The position numbers were made by a program, and so were the translations under genes. From the NCBI RefSeq assembly GCF_001424345.1, contig NZ_LMPF01000021.1:260542-324541 (forward strand): DNA of 64,000 bases. Direction: 5' to 3'. Below the pieces are notes generated by a model, which did not search any database, was not told the origin of the DNA, and saw only the letters and a list, made by a program, of their open reading frames with translations. The stretch is from Burkholderia sp. Leaf177. Its GTDB lineage: Bacteria; Pseudomonadota; Gammaproteobacteria; Burkholderiales; Burkholderiaceae. This document shows, in pieces, positions 59,825-64,000 of the stretch (within the stretch, counting starts at the first letter, position 1; each line of letters opens with the position of its first letter).

Positions 59825-60982
59825 ATGAATAAAACCCTTCTTGCAGCCGCGATCTCCGGCGCCTTCGCTGTCTCGGCGCATGCGCAAAGCAGCGTCACGC
59901 TCTACGGTCTTATCGATACGGGACTGGTCTATACGAACAACCAGCAGGGACATAGCAACTGGCAGGAGGTCAGCAGTTCGACGCAGAACACCGTGTTCGG
60001 CTTGAAGGGTTCGGAGGATCTCGGCGGCGGCCTGCACGCGGTTTTCAAGCTGGAACAAGGCTTTCTGCTGAATAACGGCGCCCAGGCTTTTTCCGGCGAT
60101 GGCTTCGGCTCCCAGGCCTGGGTCGGTTTGCAAAGCGACCCTTACGGCACGGTCACGCTGGGTCGCCAGTTCGACGTGATGAACGATCTCGTTGGACCGC
60201 TGACGGCTGAATTCAACACATGGGGCGGCAGCATGGCCGCGCATCCGTTCGAAAACGACAACCTCGCCGCAAACTCCGTCGTGATCAACAATACGGTGAA
60301 ATACACGAGCCCGACGTTCCATGGCGTCACGGTCGAAACCATGTATTCCTTCAGCAACAAGACGAATTTCGGCGATAACCGCTCGTACGGATTCGGCGTC
60401 TCGTATGCAGAGGGCCCTGTCAATCTCGCCGCCGGTTATCTGCAGTTGAACAACGCGGGCAATGGCAGCGGCGCGATCACCTCGGGCGACGCCAGTGCGA
60501 ACTTCATCGCGCAAAGACAGCGCATCTGGTCGCTCGGCGGCAATTACACGTTCGGACCGGCAACGGTGGGACTGGTATGGAGCCACACTCAGATGGACAA
60601 CACGTCAGGCGTATTCTCGTTCGGCACGGGCACTTATCTGGGCGCCGACGATGCCTCGGCCGGAACGCTCGCCGGATCGCTCAGGCTCGACAACTACGAG
60701 GTGAACGCGAAATACGCGCTGACGCCGGCGCTGAGCGTGTCGGGCGCTTATACATATACGCATGGCGCCTACAACGGCGCGGCGCCGGGATGGAACACGG
60801 CCATGCTGCAATCGGATTACGCGCTCAGCAAACGCACGGACTTCTATCTTGAAGGGGTGTATCAGAACGTCCACGGCGCGCCGCCGGACTCGGTGCTTTC
60901 GCACGCAATGATCAACACGCTTTCGCCTTCATCGACGAATACGCAAGTCGCCGTCACCGTGGGTCTGCGCCATACGTTCTGA
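59825..60982 (+). CDS. Trimeric outer-membrane porin (Burkholderia type)
   Basis: A 385-residue porin. A signal peptide (MNKTLLAAAISGAFAVSAHAQ) is followed by SSVTLYGLIDTGLVYTNNQ, the usual first strand of Burkholderia/Neisseria-type porins. Typical further segments are FGLKGSEDLGGGLHAVFKLEQGF, GSQAWVGLQSDPYGTVTLGRQFDVMND and the C-terminal VAVTVGLRHTF ending in Phe, as required for barrel insertion. The ATG at 59825 has a Shine-Dalgarno GGAG nine bases upstream. It forms a 16-strand diffusion pore for small hydrophilic solutes. It is convergent with the c-di-GMP gene, 17 bp apart. Confidence 0.93.
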   Translation: MNKTLLAAAISGAFAVSAHAQSSVTLYGLIDTGLVYTNNQQGHSNWQEVSSSTQNTVFGLKGSEDLGGGLHAVFKLEQGFLLNNGAQAFSGDGFGSQAWVGLQSDPYGTVTLGRQFDVMNDLVGPLTAEFNTWGGSMAAHPFENDNLAANSVVINNTVKYTSPTFHGVTVETMYSFSNKTNFGDNRSYGFGVSYAEGPVNLAAGYLQLNNAGNGSGAITSGDASANFIAQRQRIWSLGGNYTFGPATVGLVWSHTQMDNTSGVFSFGTGTYLGADDASAGTLAGSLRLDNYEVNAKYALTPALSVSGAYTYTHGAYNGAAPGWNTAMLQSDYALSKRTDFYLEGVYQNVHGAPPDSVLSHAMINTLSPSSTNTQVAVTVGLRHTF

Positions 60983-60999
60983 CGCCCTATGTTCTGAGC

Positions 61000-63075
61000 T
61001 CACACGCTCTGAGGCAGCACGCGCCCGAGGCCTTCGAATTCGAGCGCGGGCATCGGGCGTCCGAGCAAGAATCCTTGCAGCGAATCGCACCCGAGGCGCG
61101 TCAGCAGATCCTGCTGCGCGCCGGTTTCAACGCCTTCCGCCACGATCTTCAGGTTCAGCGTCTGCCCGAGCGCGATGATCGCCGCGACGATTGCCGCATC
61201 TTCGCCATCGGCGACAAGTTCGCTCACGAACCCGCGATCGATCTTCAGCTCGCTCGCCGGCAGACGCTTCAGATACAGCAGACTCGAATAGCCGGTTCCG
61301 AAATCATCGATGGAAATGCGAACGCCGAGCGCTCGCAGGCGTTCGAGAATTTCGAGGCTGGCATCCACATCGCGCATGGCCGTCGATTCGGTGATTTCGA
61401 GCGTCAGCGCCTCGCCTGCAAGCTGGTATCGCTCCAGCGCATTTTTTACGGCCGGCACGAGCCGCGTGTTGCTGAACTGCAGCGCCGAGATATTCACGGC
61501 CACCGTGAGCGCGGGACGCCCGCTGCGCCGCCATTGCGAAATCTGCCGGCACGCTTCGTCGATAACCCATTCCCCTATCTGTACGATCAGGCCGGTTCGC
61601 TCGGCGATCGGGATGAACTTGTCGGGCGAGATCAGGCCGCGTGTTGGATGATTCCAGCGCAGCAACGCTTCCACACCCGTGATCGGTCCGCTCGGCGCGA
61701 CGAATTTCGGCTGGTAATGCAGCACGAATTGCCGGCGTTTGCGCGCCAGCCGCAGGTCCTGCAAAAGCGCCAGATGATCTTCGGTATGCGTGTTCATTTT
61801 GCCATCGAAGAAACACGCCTGGTTTCGGCCGATGGATTTCGCGTGATACATCGCAACGTCCGCGTTCTTGAGCAACGCTTCGACGTCCGCGCCATCGGCC
61901 GGAAACAGCGCAATGCCGATGCTCACCGAAACCCGCAAGTCGTGTCCCGAAACACTGAACGGATCGTCGATGGCCGCAACCAGTTTGTCGGCGATGATCG
62001 ATGCATCGGCGGGTTCGCGCACGTTGGCGATCAGCACGAATTCGTCGCCGCCCACGCGCGCACAGGTGTCCTGCAAGCGGACGTTGGCGCGAATGCGATC
62101 GGCCGTCTGCACGAGCAACTGGTCGCCGATGGCGTGGCCGAACGTGTCGTTCACGCTTTTGAATCCATCGAGGTCGAGGAACATCACCGCGAAGCATTGC
62201 TCAGCAGGACCGGCGGAATCGATCGCCAGTTTCAGGCGCTCTTCCAGCAGGACACGGTTCGGCAGCTTGGTCAGGTTGTCGTGCAGGACGAGATAGGAAA
62301 GCTCTTCATTCGCTTCTTCCAGCGACGCCGAAAGCGCCGCGGTCTGCATTTCCAGTCTTGAGTCGAGCACGGACGTGATCAGCACGACCGCCAGCACAGC
62401 AATGGTCACCACGATGATCGGCAGCGCGAGCGTGTCGTTGTGCAATCCGCTGTTCGCGGCGCCGCAGATCGAGCCAAGCGGAAAGCGTGCCGCGGCCATG
62501 CCGGTGTAGTGCATCGAAATGACGGCGAGTCCCATCACGAGCGCGGCGCCTACCCGGTAACTGCGCACGTGCGAGCTGTAGGCGCGCAGACGGAACGCGA
62601 TCCAGAGCGCCGCGCCCGCAGCCAAGACGGCGATAGCAATGGATGCCACGACCAACGCCCATATATAGGCAATGCCCGGCTGCATTTGCAGCGCGGCCAT
62701 GCCGGTGTAATGCATCGCGGCAATGCCGCAGCCGAGCAGGAGCGCGCCCAGGACGAGGTGCCGCGCCGGGAGATTCTCGCGGCTGGCGATCCAGAGCGCG
62801 AGCAGGGACGACGCAATCGCAATCAGCAGCGACAGCACTGTCAGCCCGAAGTCGAAGCCGAGCTTGATCGGCAGATGAAATGCGAGCATGCCGACGAAGT
62901 GCATCGACCAGACGCCGAGGCCCATCGCGAGCGCGCCGCCGCATAACCACCAGCGGGCAGCGACACGCTGGGCGCTCGTGATCCGGCCAACCAGGTCGAG
63001 CGCCGTGTACGACGCCAGAACGGCGACCAGAAAAGAAAACAGCACCAGCAGGCTGTCGAAACTTCCCACTAACAT
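61000..63075 (-). CDS. MHYT-GGDEF-EAL c-di-GMP signalling protein
   Basis: A 691-residue membrane protein. The N-terminal MHYT sensor has seven hydrophobic segments with MHFVGMLAF, MHYTGMAAL and MHYTGMAAA, the repeats thought to bind metal (copper) for sensing O2, CO or NO. A GGDEF domain follows with intact GGDEF (RVGGDEFVLIA, about 350), then an EAL domain with EALLRWNHP near 445, ESTAMRD and DDFGTGYSSLLYLKRLP near 590-610, so both synthesis and breakdown of c-di-GMP look possible. The ATG at 63075 has CGGAG at six bases and was preferred to an upstream frame at 63111. Confidence 0.93.
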   Translation of the reverse strand: MLVGSFDSLLVLFSFLVAVLASYTALDLVGRITSAQRVAARWWLCGGALAMGLGVWSMHFVGMLAFHLPIKLGFDFGLTVLSLLIAIASSLLALWIASRENLPARHLVLGALLLGCGIAAMHYTGMAALQMQPGIAYIWALVVASIAIAVLAAGAALWIAFRLRAYSSHVRSYRVGAALVMGLAVISMHYTGMAAARFPLGSICGAANSGLHNDTLALPIIVVTIAVLAVVLITSVLDSRLEMQTAALSASLEEANEELSYLVLHDNLTKLPNRVLLEERLKLAIDSAGPAEQCFAVMFLDLDGFKSVNDTFGHAIGDQLLVQTADRIRANVRLQDTCARVGGDEFVLIANVREPADASIIADKLVAAIDDPFSVSGHDLRVSVSIGIALFPADGADVEALLKNADVAMYHAKSIGRNQACFFDGKMNTHTEDHLALLQDLRLARKRRQFVLHYQPKFVAPSGPITGVEALLRWNHPTRGLISPDKFIPIAERTGLIVQIGEWVIDEACRQISQWRRSGRPALTVAVNISALQFSNTRLVPAVKNALERYQLAGEALTLEITESTAMRDVDASLEILERLRALGVRISIDDFGTGYSSLLYLKRLPASELKIDRGFVSELVADGEDAAIVAAIIALGQTLNLKIVAEGVETGAQQDLLTRLGCDSLQGFLLGRPMPALEFEGLGRVLPQSV

Positions 63076-63257
63076 GAAATGCTCCGATCGACGATATACG
63101 AAACCCGACACGAAAAGTCAGGTGCGCGTTCGTTTTAACGTCTTTAGAAGCGCGGACTTTATGGCGATTTACATCCGCCGCCGCATATTTGTTATTTTCC
63201 AGCTTCTGTCCATGGCGTTCAGTCACGCGTACCCGCGCTTCCAGTGCATTGCGTGGC

Positions 63258-64000
63258 TTACACAGCGCTGGCGTACTTCATCTCGATGGCTTTCACCAAC
63301 GCATGCAGCACGCGGTTAGCGGGCGTTGCAATCCCGTGCTTCTCCCCCAGACGCACGATCAACCCGTTCAAATGATCGATCTCGGTTGGCTTCGAACGCG
63401 CCACGTCCTGCGCTGTCGATGAATATTGCGTCGGCATCTTTTCCGCGATCATGCGCACGGACGCGTCCACATCGCCGGGAATCTCGATGTTTTCCGCCTT
63501 CGCGACCGCCAGGCATTCGCCGACGATGTCGTGCATGCACGCCTCTACGTTCGCGCTCTCCGCGAGGCGTCCATACGGCAGTTGCGTGATCGCCGAAAGC
63601 GCGTTGTATGCGCAGTTCAGGATCAGTTTGGCCCAGAGCGCGCCACGCACATTGAAAGATATTTCGGTGGGGATTTGCGAGTCGATCAGCACGCGGGCGA
63701 CCGCTTCGCTTTGACTCGATGGTTCGATCACCAGGTCACCGCGCCCGTGATGCCGCACGTGGCCAGGGCCTTCCATGCCGGCCGCCACGTAGACCACGGC
63801 CGCAGCCACTTCCTGCGATACGACCTTGCGCACGCGGTCGGCGTTATCGACGCCATTTTGCAGGACCAGCACCAGCGCGTCTGCCGCGAGATGCAGTTTC
63901 AGTTCGGCGGCGGCGCTTTCGGTATCGGTGGATTTCACGCAGAACAGCACGAGCGATGCGCCTTCGACCGCGCCCGGCTGTGTGCTTGCGGCCACGCGAA
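63258..64000 (-). CDS. panE: Ketopantoate reductase family (PanE/ApbA), 5' end cut off
   Basis: At least 247 residues of a 2-dehydropantoate 2-reductase-family protein; the gene continues past the window edge, so the N-terminal Rossmann GxGxxG is not visible. Present are LVLFCVKSTDTESAAAEL, LVLVLQNGVDNADRVRKV, AAAVVYVAAGMEGPGHVRHHG, then the catalytic Lys region GALWAKLILNCAYNALSAITQLPYG and the C-terminal KPTEIDHLNGLIVRLGEKHGIATPANRVLHALVKAIE with the conserved E-x-D-x-x-N-G. It would reduce ketopantoate with NADPH in pantothenate synthesis, though many Burkholderiaceae carry several paralogues. Confidence 0.9.
   Translation of the reverse strand, partial: RVAASTQPGAVEGASLVLFCVKSTDTESAAAELKLHLAADALVLVLQNGVDNADRVRKVVSQEVAAAVVYVAAGMEGPGHVRHHGRGDLVIEPSSQSEAVARVLIDSQIPTEISFNVRGALWAKLILNCAYNALSAITQLPYGRLAESANVEACMHDIVGECLAVAKAENIEIPGDVDASVRMIAEKMPTQYSSTAQDVARSKPTEIDHLNGLIVRLGEKHGIATPANRVLHALVKAIEMKYASAV

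Noticed and set aside
61075..62361. 428-codon plus-strand frame opposite the GGDEF-EAL protein
   Set aside because: Shadow of a gene with intact GGDEF and EAL motifs; no recognisable product.

Overview
This 64 kb window has high GC and dense genes typical of a Burkholderiaceae chromosome or large replicon. Caballeronia or Paraburkholderia fits best. The indicators are an ornibactin/malleobactin-type hydroxamate siderophore locus, a Burkholderia-type trimeric porin, several Bcr/CflA, SsuABC and TauD-like nutrient systems, and a T6SS vgrG fragment. No rRNA, tRNA, CRISPR array or complete insertion sequence was seen. The assignment rests on gene content read by eye, not on a search.

Layout. 1-519: the 5' part of a vgrG on the minus strand, frameshifted by a 91-bp tandem duplication. 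966-9329: an organosulfur-scavenging island (NtaA/DszA-type flavin monooxygenase, TauD dioxygenase, SsuA-type binding protein, two permeases and an ATPase on the plus strand; DszC/SfnB-type flavin monooxygenase and a second TauD on the minus strand), with a hairpin between the convergent arms. 9647-10039: an AhpD-like protein. 10121-32340: a siderophore locus. A six-gene minus-strand operon (NRPS, NRPS, ornithine N5-hydroxylase, TonB receptor, formyltransferase, acyltransferase) stands back to back with a PvdE/OrbE-type exporter. The shared intergenic region holds two divergent TAAA-N17-CGTC elements, the signature of iron-starvation ECF sigma promoters. A-domain codes and domain order predict hydroxyOrn - D-Asp - Ser - hydroxyOrn - amine, the ornibactin/malleobactin backbone. 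The usual sigma factor, MbtH protein, aspartate hydroxylase, ferric importer and reductase genes are not in the window.

32372-37324: regulators. These are a CMD/AhpD-like gene with an XRE regulator, a NarL-type response regulator and an FNR-type [4Fe-4S] regulator with an N-terminal HPAS repeat, followed by a DUF1275 membrane protein. Between the first two and the response regulator lies an exact FNR box with a well-placed -10 and, about 200 bp on, a strong intrinsic terminator: a candidate oxygen-regulated small RNA or attenuated leader. 37340-44364: a divergent catabolic/uptake locus (PuuE-like deacetylase, GntR regulator and flavin reductase-like protein against a polyamine-family ABC importer preceded by 13-bp direct repeats). 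44382-48068: a superinfection-immunity-like membrane protein, about 1.2 kb of AT-rich DNA without a convincing gene, a lipoprotein glycoside hydrolase with a strong terminator, and a membrane-anchored Pro/Ala-rich protein. 48092-58163: drug exporters, a secreted alpha/beta hydrolase, an ECF sigma factor, a three-part phosphorelay (FixJ-type regulator, PAS histidine kinase, stand-alone receiver), a cupin and a Crp-family regulator. 58810-64000: exonuclease III, a porin, an MHYT-GGDEF-EAL protein and the 3' part of a ketopantoate reductase gene cut by the window edge.

The parts that reward a closer look are the compact siderophore locus with its paired promoters, the FNR-box/terminator transcript next to an FNR-type gene, the duplicated vgrG, and the repeat-bearing control regions at 35.7 and 39.9 kb.
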